A DNA stretch of 64,000 nucleotides, taken from contig UWSE01000001.1 of assembly GCA_900551955.1 (NCBI GenBank), positions 10,151-74,150 of the forward strand, given 5' to 3'. Shown one piece after another: positions 27,657 through 36,707 of the stretch. The notes below the pieces were generated by a model that saw nothing but the letters and a program-made list of their open reading frames with translations, had not been told where the DNA came from and did not search any database. How positions within the stretch are numbered: position 1 is the stretch's first letter; each line of letters opens with the position of its first letter. The translations under genes were made by a program, and so were the position numbers. The DNA is from an uncultured Mollicutes bacterium. Its GTDB lineage: Bacteria; Bacillota_I; Bacilli_A; UBA3375.

Positions 27657-28070
27657 CTATTGGTGATAATCTAGATAATCTTGCAAGATAATGCTTGCTG
27701 CCTTTTTATCAGATTGTTTTCTAATTGTCTTTACATCGACTTTTAATTCTTTTAATATTGTTTCTGCTTTAACACTACTTTTGCGTTCATCAACATAGAT
27801 TACTTCTAAATTAAAGGTTGTTGTTAATAAATTACCAAATTCACGAACAATCTCTGCTTGAAAGCCTTCTGTATCATTCATATTTAAAGGTAGTCCTAAC
27901 ACAATCTTACTAATCTTATAATAATCAATGATTTCTTTAAGGTTAGCAAGTACTTCTTCATTATTGATGTTTTGTAAAACACACACTTCACTAGCAATGA
28001 TTCCTAACGGATCACTAACAGCAATCCCGATCCGTGCTCCACCATAATCAATCCCTAAGATTCTATTCAT
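27657..28070 (-). CDS. ruvX: RuvX/YqgF family pre-16S rRNA processing nuclease
   Basis: RNase H-fold protein, 137 residues, implicated in maturation of the 16S rRNA 5' end (YqgF). Catalytic-type motifs are GIDYGGARIGIAVSDP at the N-terminus, VLGLPLNMNDTEG in the middle and the late DERKSSVKAE. It overlaps ireB by 8 nt. The ireB-ruvX-DUF1292 order is conserved across Bacillota. Confidence 0.95.
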   Translation of the reverse strand: MNRILGIDYGGARIGIAVSDPLGIIASEVCVLQNINNEEVLANLKEIIDYYKISKIVLGLPLNMNDTEGFQAEIVREFGNLLTTTFNLEVIYVDERKSSVKAETILKELKVDVKTIRKQSDKKAASIILQDYLDYHQ

Positions 28071-28311
28071 TGTTTTTTAAAAAATCCTCTAATAAAACTT
28101 CTATAATTGCATCACGATCAACACTCTTAATTAAATTACGAGCATTATTGTATCGTGGAATGTATGAAGGGTCACCACTTAATAAATATCCGACTATTTG
28201 ATTTTGATAGTTATACCCTTTTTCTTCTAGACTATTTTTAACATAAAATAGTATGTCTTTGATCTCTAATTGTTTATTATGTTGGGTAAACATAATTGTA
28301 TTATCATCCAT
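28063..28311 (-). CDS. ireB: IreB family regulatory phosphoprotein
   Basis: 82-residue UPF0297/DUF965 protein. In Enterococcus faecalis the homologue IreB is a substrate of the PASTA kinase IreK and affects cephalosporin tolerance. Conserved stretches YNPINQIVGY-like (here YNYQNQIVGYLLSGDPSYIP) and TMFTQ-like N-terminus (NTIMFTQ, with the phosphorylatable Thr region) are present. ATG at 28311 behind AAGGAG. It lies directly before ruvX, as in other Bacillota. alaS, the usual upstream gene, is not here; topA lies upstream instead. Confidence 0.93.
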   Translation of the reverse strand: MDDNTIMFTQHNKQLEIKDILFYVKNSLEEKGYNYQNQIVGYLLSGDPSYIPRYNNARNLIKSVDRDAIIEVLLEDFLKNNE

Positions 28312-28344
28312 GTTACTCCTTTTATATATTATACTATTATTATC

Positions 28345-30261
28345 TTAGTTTTGTGGTAATTGTTCTTTTTTCCACACTGCATAATCACATTTTGGATAGT
28401 TATTACATCCATAAAAAATCTTACCGCGTTTGGTGTGTTTTTCCACCACATCCCCACCACAATTAGGACATGTAGCTACTTGTTTAACCTCACTTGGTTT
28501 AATGTATTTACAACTTGGATAATTACTACAAGCGATAAACGCTCCAAAACGCCCAAAACGTTCAACTAATGGTGAACCACATTCTGGACAGTCTTCACCA
28601 ACTTCCTTAGCTTCTCGTTTTTCCATTTCTTGATCTGCTTTATTATAATGTTTCATAAAGTCTTGATAAAACTCATTTAAGACACTTAACTCTTCACTTT
28701 CATGTTGGGCAATTAAATCTAATTGGGTTTCTAGTTGAGATGTATAATCAACATTAATAATATCACTAAAGAACAATTCTAGTTGATCATTAACTAAAAT
28801 ACCATTATCTGTCGGGACGAATTTTTTATCAACTAAATCAACATAACCTCGTGTTTTTAAGATATCAATAATACTTGCATAAGTACTAGGACGTCCTACT
28901 CCGTTGGCCTCTAATTCTTTGATTAAACGCGCTTCACTATAACGCGGTTGGGGTTGCGTTTCATGTTCACTAACAATATACTCTTTAACTTTAACTTCGT
29001 CTTGTTCTTGCCAATTAGGATCTGGTTTTAAATCAAGTGTTTGTAATTTTTTAAATCCTAAAAATGGATAACTAGAACAACTATATTTAAAATCAACTTT
29101 ATTAGCACTACAAGTATATGTTTTTGTCTCACAACTAGCAGGCGCCATAATACACATTAAACTACGTTTGTAAATTAACTCATATACTTTCAACTCTTGG
29201 GGAGTTAAAAATGGTTTCATTTTTTCTGGGGTATTATTTATATTAGTTGGTCTTATTGCTTCGTGGGCATCTTGGGCACCCTTATTCTTTTTAACAATAT
29301 ATTTACCAACATATTCTTTTCCATATACCTCTTGTATATATGCTTTAGTTGTATTAATAAAATCTTGACTTAAACGATTGGAATCAGTACGCATATAAGT
29401 TATTAAACCTTGGGCTTGACCATTAACTTCAATCCCTTCATATAATTTTTGAGCAATTTGCATACTACGTTTAGAACTAATTTTTAATTGATTAATACAA
29501 TCTTGTTGGAAAGTTGATGTTATGTAAGGGACTTTCGGTTGCTCTTTTTTAGTCTTAATACTAATATCACTTACAACCAATGGACTACCTTCGACTTTTT
29601 TAAGTAATTTATCCACTTCTTCTTTACTTAATTGTTTATCATTTTTAATATAATCTAATTCCAAATCTTTTGTTTTAGCAACTAGTTTATAATACTTAGT
29701 TGGAATAAATTTTGCTATTTCTCGCTCACGTTCCACAATCATTTTTAACGCAACAGATTGCACACGCCCAGCAGATTTAGCTTTAATTTTTTTCTTAAGT
29801 AATCCTGATAACTTAAATCCCATAATTCGGTCAATCATACGTCGTGTTTCTTGTGAATGCACTAAATCCATATTTAAGGGGCGAGGATTAGCTAAACCAC
29901 TTAATATTCCGTTTTTAGTAATTTCACTAAAGACAATTCGATTAGCATCACTAATATCTAACCCTAATTGATTAGCTAAGTGAAAACCAATTGCTTCTCC
30001 TTCTCGATCCAAATCGGTTGCGATATAAATTTCATCAGCTTCTTTTTTGGCTTTAAGTAATTGATTAATTACTTTCTTCTTCCCACTAATAACTTTGTAG
30101 GTCGGTGCAAAATCATTATCAACATCAATTCCAAGTCCACCAGGACCTGATGTTGCTAAATCCATAATATGACCAACACTACTTAATACTTGATATCCAC
30201 TTCCTAGATATCCTTCAATCGTTTTAGCTTTAGCAGGTGACTCCACAATTACTAATTTCAT
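28345..30261 (-). CDS. topA: DNA topoisomerase I
   Basis: Type IA topoisomerase that relaxes negative supercoils. 638 residues. The N-terminal TOPRIM domain begins MKLVIVESPAKAKTIEGYLG. The active-site Tyr lies in ITYMRTDSNRLS (about residue 300). The C-terminus has two four-cysteine zinc ribbons (CPECG...CSNYPSC and CPNCGG...CNNYPKC), fewer than in E. coli but usual for Bacillota. ATG at 30261 behind GGAGG. It follows the DUF4097 gene by 7 nt. Confidence 0.97.
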   Translation of the reverse strand: MKLVIVESPAKAKTIEGYLGSGYQVLSSVGHIMDLATSGPGGLGIDVDNDFAPTYKVISGKKKVINQLLKAKKEADEIYIATDLDREGEAIGFHLANQLGLDISDANRIVFSEITKNGILSGLANPRPLNMDLVHSQETRRMIDRIMGFKLSGLLKKKIKAKSAGRVQSVALKMIVEREREIAKFIPTKYYKLVAKTKDLELDYIKNDKQLSKEEVDKLLKKVEGSPLVVSDISIKTKKEQPKVPYITSTFQQDCINQLKISSKRSMQIAQKLYEGIEVNGQAQGLITYMRTDSNRLSQDFINTTKAYIQEVYGKEYVGKYIVKKNKGAQDAHEAIRPTNINNTPEKMKPFLTPQELKVYELIYKRSLMCIMAPASCETKTYTCSANKVDFKYSCSSYPFLGFKKLQTLDLKPDPNWQEQDEVKVKEYIVSEHETQPQPRYSEARLIKELEANGVGRPSTYASIIDILKTRGYVDLVDKKFVPTDNGILVNDQLELFFSDIINVDYTSQLETQLDLIAQHESEELSVLNEFYQDFMKHYNKADQEMEKREAKEVGEDCPECGSPLVERFGRFGAFIACSNYPSCKYIKPSEVKQVATCPNCGGDVVEKHTKRGKIFYGCNNYPKCDYAVWKKEQLPQN

Positions 30262-30268
30262 CTTCCTC

Positions 30269-31132
30269 CTATTGTTTAATTCTAAATTGATCGACTTTTA
30301 CTCCTGGTGCATTAATTCGCATTGTAGATTTATCATCCATCTGATAAGTAAATGTATCTCCACTTAATGTTAAATCACTATTGTTAACCTTATCAGCCAC
30401 AAGTTGATAATTCATAGGTGCCATATCGGCAAAATGAACATCTTTATATTTTCCATTAATATTTAAAGTTTGGGCATATGCTTGTTTAACATTTAACACA
30501 CCAGCTTTTTGATTAGTAACATCAATCGTTTCACTAGTAACAGAATTTAAGCCTAATTGAACACATTCACCACTAAATGTTAATGCTTTAGCATTAAGTT
30601 GATTTAAATCAATCATTCCCACTTTTTGTTCAACACTAAACTGATCAAATTTACCTTCAATTTTTGTTTTAGAACTATCAGCTTGATATGTAAAGTTGGT
30701 AGCATTAACATTAGTGTTTAAACTTCCTTCTTCTAGTACTATATTTATACCCGAAAAATCAAAATTTTTTGGGATGTAAATATTAATTTTCCCATAACTT
30801 GAGATATCATCTAGTGAAGAAACACGATTAAAATACTGTGAAATTTCTAAAGTATTATTTTCACTATTAGCTATATAATTATATGTAAACATCTTTTTTT
30901 GCAAAGGAGTTAGGCTTGATACTATTGAGATATCTTCAATATTAGCATAAGTAATACTTACGTTGGCTTTGGCTAAATGAATATTTAAATTTTCAATATT
31001 ATCAGTCTTAAATCCACGTTCTTCAGCTACAATACTTCCTGGCATAAATTCTTGACTATCAGCAATCAAGCCAATCCCTTTTAACAAAAAGACAAATAAG
31101 ATCCCTAATAAACCATATTTAACGTACTTCAT
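30269..31132 (-). CDS. DUF4097-like putative surface beta-repeat protein
   Basis: 287-residue protein with one N-terminal membrane helix (about 5-22), then an extracytoplasmic part rich in repeated beta-strand units (LNINGKYKDVHF, DLTLSGDTFTYQM, NVNATNFTYQAD). This resembles the DUF4097 right-handed beta-helix family of unknown function. The ATG at 31132 follows GGAG; earlier in-frame codons lie within rnhB. It overlaps rnhB by 14 nt. Role unknown. Confidence 0.7.
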   Translation of the reverse strand: MKYVKYGLLGILFVFLLKGIGLIADSQEFMPGSIVAEERGFKTDNIENLNIHLAKANVSITYANIEDISIVSSLTPLQKKMFTYNYIANSENNTLEISQYFNRVSSLDDISSYGKINIYIPKNFDFSGINIVLEEGSLNTNVNATNFTYQADSSKTKIEGKFDQFSVEQKVGMIDLNQLNAKALTFSGECVQLGLNSVTSETIDVTNQKAGVLNVKQAYAQTLNINGKYKDVHFADMAPMNYQLVADKVNNSDLTLSGDTFTYQMDDKSTMRINAPGVKVDQFRIKQ

Positions 31133-31712
31133 ATATTTTCTCCATTGTTTTGATTGGGGCAAAATTATTACGATGTACCCCTGGAACATATCCGTATATT
31201 TCTAAAGCTTGTAAGTGGCGTTTTGTTCCATAACCCACATGTTGTTCAAATCCAAATTCAGGATAGATTGTTGCTAAATTACACATATAACGATCACGCA
31301 CACACTTCGCAACAATACTAGCACCACTTACCGCTTTAAACCATGTATCACCTTTCTTCGCACTTAACATCATGTAAGGTGCTACAACTTTTTCAAAATC
31401 AACGCAAGTAAATGGTTGATTAGCTTTAGTTGTGATTTTTTGCATAGCTTTTACTATTGCTTGCTTGATTCCTAAAGCTTCGATTTGCTCAACACTGATA
31501 TATTCAATATAAATTGCTTTGGCTCGATTTAATAACATCTGCCCAATTGTTTCAATTTGATGATGTTTTATTTTCTTACTATCAATTAAGTTAGATGGAT
31601 CAACATGATCACCTAAGACGATTCCACACACAACACTTGGTCCTGCTAACGGTCCACGTCCAACCTCATCTATACCGATCATGAAATTATTTATGTCAAA
31701 TAACTTAAACAT
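31119..31712 (-). CDS. rnhB: Ribonuclease HII
   Basis: Removes ribonucleotides embedded in DNA and RNA primers. The catalytic acidic residues lie in IGIDEVGRGPLAGP (Asp15, Glu16) and the family motif DSKKIKHHQ, with a later VDFEKV. 197 residues. ATG at 31712 overlaps rbgA by 8 nt. The rplS-rbgA-rnhB order is the standard Bacilli cluster. Confidence 0.96.
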   Translation of the reverse strand: MFKLFDINNFMIGIDEVGRGPLAGPSVVCGIVLGDHVDPSNLIDSKKIKHHQIETIGQMLLNRAKAIYIEYISVEQIEALGIKQAIVKAMQKITTKANQPFTCVDFEKVVAPYMMLSAKKGDTWFKAVSGASIVAKCVRDRYMCNLATIYPEFGFEQHVGYGTKRHLQALEIYGYVPGVHRNNFAPIKTMEKIYEVR

Positions 31713-32565
31713 TTTGATCCAAAATAATTAAGCCAAACTTTTGTTTTCTAAAATAAGAAATAACATTAACACTTACCCGCGCATAATCACTCTCACCACG
31801 ATTAATAGCCCCAATACTTTGCGCAATTAAATCATAAACTTCAAAAAGTTCTAAACTTTTTAGGGTATCGATATCAATGTCAAGATGATATGCGCTAATT
31901 AAGTTAGTTGGGTAGTTATTAACTAAATACTCCAATAAATAAGTAGCAACGTGTTCTAGTTCCACTACTTCATCTTTAATAAGACCACAAGCAACTAATT
32001 TATAACCACGCGTGATATCTTCAATTTTCGGAATTAAAATTCCTGGAGTATCTAATAGCTCACAAACATCTTCGACTTTAATCCATTGTTGTTGACGGGT
32101 AACTCCCGGTGTGTTTCCTACCATAGCTTTTTTCCGATTAACTAAAAAATTAATTACACTACTTTTACCAACATTCGGCATTCCCATAATCAGTACTCGC
32201 GGTAATTTAGTAATTCCTTTGGCTAAGGCTTTTTCTTGAATCGGTTTAGCTAAACTTTTAATTTTTGATAATAGTTTTTTACGATCAACACTATTAGTAG
32301 TACTAATGGCAATCGTTGCATATCCTTTTTGTTCATAATAATTAGTAAATGTTTTTAAATAATTATCATTAACTAAATCAGTTTTAGTAAAAATTAATAA
32401 TTTAGTTTTGTGTTTTGTCAATTCATCTAGCATTTCATTATGGGAAGAAATTGGCACACGTGCATCAATAACTTCGATCACAATATCAATGATTTTAAGT
32501 TGACTAATTAACTCTTTTTTGGCCTTAAACATATGCCCTGGATACCAGTTAATTACTTGTGCCAT
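31705..32565 (-). CDS. rbgA: Ribosome biogenesis GTPase RbgA/YlqF
   Basis: Circularly permuted GTPase required for late 50S subunit assembly. The G motifs occur in permuted order: G4 TKTD first (about 60), then G1 GMPNVGKSS (about 125), G2/G3 with NTPGVT and DTPG. The N-terminal WYPGHMFKAKKEL is diagnostic. 286 residues. ATG at 32565 behind GGGAGG. It is next to rplS, consistent with its role in 50S assembly. Confidence 0.96.
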   Translation of the reverse strand: MAQVINWYPGHMFKAKKELISQLKIIDIVIEVIDARVPISSHNEMLDELTKHKTKLLIFTKTDLVNDNYLKTFTNYYEQKGYATIAISTTNSVDRKKLLSKIKSLAKPIQEKALAKGITKLPRVLIMGMPNVGKSSVINFLVNRKKAMVGNTPGVTRQQQWIKVEDVCELLDTPGILIPKIEDITRGYKLVACGLIKDEVVELEHVATYLLEYLVNNYPTNLISAYHLDIDIDTLKSLELFEVYDLIAQSIGAINRGESDYARVSVNVISYFRKQKFGLIILDQNV

Positions 32566-32586
32566 TTTTACCTCCCTATAAATAAT

Positions 32587-32611
32587 GCAAAAAAGAGTTC
32601 AACGAACTCTT
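32587..32611 (-). terminator. Terminator after rplS
   Basis: Stem AAGAGTTC/GAACTCTT (32593-32600, 32604-32611), followed by TTTTTTG on the minus strand. It lies between rplS and rbgA, so it probably attenuates rather than fully ends transcription. Confidence 0.75.
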
Positions 32612-32621
32612 CATTACCAAT

Positions 32622-32969
32622 TTATTTTTTTTCTTTAATTCGTGCAGCTTTACCTGTTAAATTTCGTAAGTAATATAATTTAGCACGACGCACTTTACCA
32701 CGACGAGTAACAGTAATATCTTTTACGTTTGGTGAATGTAACGGGAAGATACGTTCAACTCCAACCCCATTAGAAATTTTACGTACTGTAAAGCTTTCTT
32801 CAATTCCACCATTTCTCTTAGCAATAACAACACCTTCAAATTTTTGAATACGTTCTTTATCACCATCTTTAATTAAAACGTCAACCGAAACGTTATCACC
32901 AACATTAAAACTTGTAACGTTTGGTTTTAATTGACTTTGAGTAATCTCTTCAATTAATTTGTTTTGCAT
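32622..32969 (-). CDS. rplS: Ribosomal protein bL19
   Basis: Protein at the 30S/50S interface. 115 residues, with family motifs [37 protein letters not shown] and [17 protein letters not shown] at 32969 behind AGGAG. A leader of about 70 nt with a hairpin and a strong promoter lies upstream (32970-33073). Confidence 0.98.
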   Translation of the reverse strand: MQNKLIEEITQSQLKPNVTSFNVGDNVSVDVLIKDGDKERIQKFEGVVIAKRNGGIEESFTVRKISNGVGVERIFPLHSPNVKDITVTRRGKVRRAKLYYLRNLTGKAARIKEKK

Positions 32970-33038
32970 AAACTTTCTCCTAATTTAAAGTACGCTCTTT
33001 ATAGACTCTTTCTATAAGCGGAACACACTAATTAATAC
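32970..33038 (-). promoter_or_regulatory. 5' leader of rplS, candidate L19 autoregulatory leader
   Basis: The leader contains GTTCCGCTTATAG, a short loop, CTATAAAGAGC; the arms GCT-TATAG and CTATA-(AAG)-AGC pair with a 3-nt bulge. This position and shape fit the Bacillota L19 leader family, which is thought to bind L19. No covariance test could be run. Confidence 0.5.
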
Positions 33039-33044
33039 TAATTT

Positions 33045-33073
33045 ATTATACCATAAAATCGTAATTATTGCAA
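33045..33073 (-). promoter_or_regulatory. Promoter of rplS
   Basis: TTGCAA (33073-33068), 17-nt spacer, TATAAT (33050-33045), with extended TGG before the -10. Transcription start expected near 33038. Confidence 0.8.
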
Positions 33074-33095
33074 ATTTGCCTATTTTTACTAATTA

Positions 33096-33935
33096 TTAGA
33101 TATCGCTAGTCTTTATATCATACTTTTTAAGACACCAATCACATACCATTTCGATTGTTTCATCTTCTTTTATCTCTTTTCGATCTTCAGGTGGTAATGT
33201 TGCTAATAAATCAAGACAACGATCATAACTACAATTACATTGATAATGCATTTCTTTAGTTTCTAAAACTTTAAAGTCTAGATCAAAAAAGATTTGTAAG
33301 ATTTCATCAACATGTTTAGTAGCTAATAGGTGTGATAAGTTACTATTGGCTACTAAACGTTGTTCTAATTCGCAAATTACTTCTTCAGGACAATTAGGTA
33401 ATATTTGCACCATTAAAATCCCGGCACCATTAACATTATATTCTTCATCAAAATTTACTCCACCACTAATCGCAGTCGATGTTTGTTGACTATAAGAAAA
33501 ATAATAACTAAAATCAGATAATATATCTCCTTTAATAATTGAAGTTTCACTCATAAAAGGAGTTTTCATGTGATAATCTTTTGTGATTTCGACATTTCCT
33601 ATTTGACCCACACCTTCTATAATATTAAAACTTCCATTAACTAATGGTAAATCGACATAACGATTACTTACCAATCCTTTAACTTCACCTTTAGTGTTGG
33701 CTTTAGCAATAATTTTCCCACAAAGACCATCACCATTAACAACACTACAAACTTCTGTATCTCCTTTTTCCATTAGTCCCATAATCCCAGTAATCCCAAT
33801 CGTATTAGCTAGAGCAATTAAACTAATTGGATAAATTGCTGCTTGATCAATGATTGTTGAAGTAATTTCTTTAGTATCTGCTAAATAAAATCGCACTTGG
33901 TCACGAAAGGCAGTTCCGATAAATACATTATCCAT
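33096..33935 (-). CDS. hslO: Redox-regulated chaperone Hsp33
   Basis: Holdase chaperone activated by oxidation. The C-terminal zinc centre is intact: Cys233-x-Cys235 (CNC) and Cys265-x2-Cys268 (CDWC). The N-terminal domain shows the family start DNVFIGTAFRDQVRFYLADT. 279 residues. ATG at 33935 follows the M42 gene stop by 2 nt, so both are co-transcribed. Confidence 0.96.
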   Translation of the reverse strand: MDNVFIGTAFRDQVRFYLADTKEITSTIIDQAAIYPISLIALANTIGITGIMGLMEKGDTEVCSVVNGDGLCGKIIAKANTKGEVKGLVSNRYVDLPLVNGSFNIIEGVGQIGNVEITKDYHMKTPFMSETSIIKGDILSDFSYYFSYSQQTSTAISGGVNFDEEYNVNGAGILMVQILPNCPEEVICELEQRLVANSNLSHLLATKHVDEILQIFFDLDFKVLETKEMHYQCNCSYDRCLDLLATLPPEDRKEIKEDETIEMVCDWCLKKYDIKTSDI

Positions 33936-33937
33936 AA

Positions 33938-35005
33938 TTATCCTTTCATGCTATCTAAAGTATCTTGATTAACAATAAGACAAAAAGCAACTAATAAATC
34001 AATTAATGCTTCGACATCTTGGGTATTTATAATCGAAAGATGAGAATGAATATATCTAGTAGCGATCGAAATTGACATCCCTAATGCTCCATCATGGGCT
34101 AGATGCATTTTCCCGGCATCAGTCCCTCCACCTGGAGTAAAGTCTAATTGAAATTTTATATTATTAGCTTTTGCTACTTGTAAAATTCGTTCACGTAAAC
34201 CAACATGTCCAAATGTTGTGCGATCCATCACCATAATTTGTGGTCCTTCACCTAGATTGGACATACTTTCTTTATTAGTCATTTTCGGAGTATCACCTGC
34301 AATTCCGGTATCTACCGCAATTGCAATATCAGGGTTTACTATATTACTACTGGTTTCAGCACCACGCAACCCAATCTCTTCTTGAGTATCAAATACTCCG
34401 ATTACTTGGCAATTTAAACTTTGATCTTTAAGACGTTTAAGTACTTCTGTAACAACATAACACCCAATACGGTTATCAAATGCTTTTCCTAATAAATATT
34501 CGGGATTAGCCATTACTTGGAAATCACCAACAGGACAAATCATGTCTCCAGGTTTTATGCCTAGTTTTTCTACTTCTTCTTTACTGCATACACCTAAATC
34601 AATGAACATATCATCCATGTCTACTGGTTTTTTTCTTTCTTCTAAACTAAGCACATGTGGGGGTTTTGATCCAATCACCCCTTCATAAGTATCTCCATTA
34701 CTAGTTGTAATACGAACTTTTTGCGCTAACATTACTTGATTCCACCATCCACCAACTGGGACAAAGAAAATAAAACCATTATCATCAATATAACGAACAA
34801 TAAAACCAACTTCATCCATGTGCGCTGCTAACATAATTTTCGGACCACTAGTTCCAACTTGATAAATTAGAGAACCTAAATTATCAGTTGTTGGTTGATT
34901 TAAAGCACTTAATTCATCTTTAATTAGCTTAGCTACTTGTCCTTCATGACCACTAATCCCATTAACATTAACTAATTTAGCTAAAAATTCTTGATTATCT
35001 AACAT
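33938..35005 (-). CDS. M42 family aminopeptidase
   Basis: Cytosolic cobalt/zinc-dependent aminopeptidase of the glutamyl-aminopeptidase/YsdC/FrvX type, probably forming tetrahedral dodecamers. Metal and catalytic motifs are AAHMDEVGF (His/Asp), NRIGCYV (bridging Asp upstream, KAFDNR), DTQEEIGLRGA (catalytic Glu pair) and AVDTG. 355 residues. ATG at 35005 behind AAGGAG. A TATAAT about 17 nt upstream (35027-35022) may serve it. Confidence 0.94.
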   Translation of the reverse strand: MLDNQEFLAKLVNVNGISGHEGQVAKLIKDELSALNQPTTDNLGSLIYQVGTSGPKIMLAAHMDEVGFIVRYIDDNGFIFFVPVGGWWNQVMLAQKVRITTSNGDTYEGVIGSKPPHVLSLEERKKPVDMDDMFIDLGVCSKEEVEKLGIKPGDMICPVGDFQVMANPEYLLGKAFDNRIGCYVVTEVLKRLKDQSLNCQVIGVFDTQEEIGLRGAETSSNIVNPDIAIAVDTGIAGDTPKMTNKESMSNLGEGPQIMVMDRTTFGHVGLRERILQVAKANNIKFQLDFTPGGGTDAGKMHLAHDGALGMSISIATRYIHSHLSIINTQDVEALIDLLVAFCLIVNQDTLDSMKG

Positions 35006-35033
35006 CTTACTCCTTTAGTATATTATATAAAAA

Positions 35034-35055
35034 ATAAAAGCCGTTAGGCTTTTAT
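35034..35055 (-). terminator. Terminator after hpf
   Basis: Perfect 9-bp stem ATAAAAGCC/GGCTTTTAT with loop GTTA. On the minus strand it runs into TTTTTTA. Confidence 0.8.
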
Positions 35056-35057
35056 CT

Positions 35058-35582
35058 TTAAGCTAATTCACAATCAATTACACCATACCCATTATGACGT
35101 TTATAAACAACACATACTTTATCATTTACGTCTTGATAGATAAAGTAATCTAAACCTAAAGCTTCTAATTGTAAGATCGCTTCTTCTAAATCCATAGGTT
35201 TTAAATCTAAGTGTTTATAACGAATATCTAATTCAGGTAATTTTTCCTCTTCGACTAATTGTGAAAAAATTTCATGATTATCCATATGTTTTTTATCGTC
35301 AAGTTTAGCTTTTAATTTTCTCACTTGTTTTTTGATACGATTAGCTAATTGATTAATACAAGTATAGAAATCTTCATGACTCACTTCTTGACGAATAAAT
35401 TGATCATTTTTAAAAAATAACATTGCTTCAATTTTAAAGATATTGTTTCTTTCTTTAATTTCTAAACGCATACTGTTAGGTTTTAATTTAAAATAACTTT
35501 CAACCTCAGTTACTAATTGATCAATATGCTCTTGCATACTTTGAGTTACATTAAACTCTTTACTTACTACTTCTACTTTCAT
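35058..35582 (-). CDS. hpf: Long-form ribosome hibernation promoting factor
   Basis: Binds the 30S decoding region and dimerises ribosomes into 100S particles in slow growth. 174 residues: the N-terminal HPF/YfiA domain (about 1-100) and a C-terminal dimerisation domain (about 115-174, ending in the EAILQLEALGLDYFIYQDV-type segment and NVIDCEL-like tail) mark it as the long form. The ATG at 35582 follows GGAAGGA; an upstream in-frame GTG (35597) overlaps the Shine-Dalgarno and was rejected. Extended -10 at 35610-35602. Confidence 0.95.
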   Translation of the reverse strand: MKVEVVSKEFNVTQSMQEHIDQLVTEVESYFKLKPNSMRLEIKERNNIFKIEAMLFFKNDQFIRQEVSHEDFYTCINQLANRIKKQVRKLKAKLDDKKHMDNHEIFSQLVEEEKLPELDIRYKHLDLKPMDLEEAILQLEALGLDYFIYQDVNDKVCVVYKRHNGYGVIDCELA

Positions 35583-35601
35583 AATCCTTCCTTTCACCTA
35601 T

Positions 35602-35610
35602 ATTATAACA
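35602..35610 (-). promoter_or_regulatory. Promoter of hpf (extended -10)
   Basis: Minus-strand TGT-TATAAT about 20 nt before the ATG at 35582, with no clear -35. Confidence 0.55.
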
Positions 35611-35639
35611 AAGCTTGGGAAAAGAAAAGATAAACTCAA

Positions 35640-36707
35640 TTATTTTTTAATTAGTTTTTTAAAAAACTTAGTAAAATAAGCATATTTTCCTGATAACAAA
35701 TAGAATTTTTCGATAATAATTATTGAAAATAAGATTAAAATGATAAAGATTAAAAACTTAACTGGGGTTGGTACAAAAGAAATTAAAATTGAGCCAATTG
35801 CATAAAAGCCCATGATAATATAAATAGTCAATACTGCTTGTTTAGCACTATACCCCTTTTTCATCAAACGGTGATGAAAGTGAAGAGCATCAGCTTTAAA
35901 TACACTATCACCATTGACTTTACGACGAATAAATGCTAGTGCTGTATCAAACAATGGTAAGAAAGCAATTAACCCTATTACTAATAACATTGTAAAAGTA
36001 ACACTCTTATATTGACTTATAGATAAGGCAGATACATAAAAACCAATTAGCATACTTCCACCATCACCTAAAAAGATTTTAGCTGGATTAAAGTTAAAGA
36101 TTAAGAATCCTATTAAAACACCAATTAGGATCATCGTTATACCTAAACTAGAAAAGTCATAACGAATACAACTTACCATCATGATAGTAAAGATTGAGAT
36201 AATTCCACTACCAGTACATAGTCCATCTAATCCATCAATGAGATTAAATGCATTAATTAAAACTACAAACCACACTGCATTAAACATTACTCCCCAAAAT
36301 GGAGAGAAGTTAATTATAATTGATCCAATTTGGATTGATTCAATCCCACCTAAAGCATATGAAATATAGATCGAAATTAAGATTTGCATAAATAATTTTA
36401 CGATCGCTTTCATATCGATAATATCATCAATTGTTCCTAATATAACAATCATTAATGAAGCTAGGAACAATTGATGGGTTAAACGATTATCAACACTACT
36501 TGGATTTAAAAAAAATAGAATATTAGCACCTAAAAAGACACTAATCCCCCCCAATAATGCTGTTGGTTTAGTATGTTGTTTACGCCCCTTAGGTACATCA
36601 ACGATATTTAATTTTAAGGCAATTACGCGAATAATTGGCACAATTATTAGCATAATTAAGATTCCTAATATTAGTAACGGTAATTCACTAATGATTTTAT
36701 TTACCAT
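35640..36707 (-). CDS. tagO: Undecaprenyl-phosphate GlcNAc-1-phosphate transferase (TagO/WecA type)
   Basis: Membrane enzyme that starts wall-polymer synthesis by moving a sugar phosphate onto undecaprenyl phosphate. About 10-11 helices. Catalytic cytoplasmic motifs are LGTIDDIIDM, NAFNLIDGLDGLCTG, KIFLGDGGSM and HFHHRLMKKG (about 275). The HHRL pattern favours WecA/TagO over MraY, but MraY cannot be fully excluded because the gene directly follows murF and ddl. 355 residues. It overlaps ddl by 11 nt, and AAGGAAG precedes the ATG. Confidence 0.88.
   Translation of the reverse strand: MVNKIISELPLLILGILIMLIIVPIIRVIALKLNIVDVPKGRKQHTKPTALLGGISVFLGANILFFLNPSSVDNRLTHQLFLASLMIVILGTIDDIIDMKAIVKLFMQILISIYISYALGGIESIQIGSIIINFSPFWGVMFNAVWFVVLINAFNLIDGLDGLCTGSGIISIFTIMMVSCIRYDFSSLGITMILIGVLIGFLIFNFNPAKIFLGDGGSMLIGFYVSALSISQYKSVTFTMLLVIGLIAFLPLFDTALAFIRRKVNGDSVFKADALHFHHRLMKKGYSAKQAVLTIYIIMGFYAIGSILISFVPTPVKFLIFIILILFSIIIIEKFYLLSGKYAYFTKFFKKLIKK

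Noticed and set aside
33065..33085. GCAAATTTGC palindrome as a terminator after hslO
   Set aside because: No T-run follows on the minus strand, and it overlaps the rplS -35 element.
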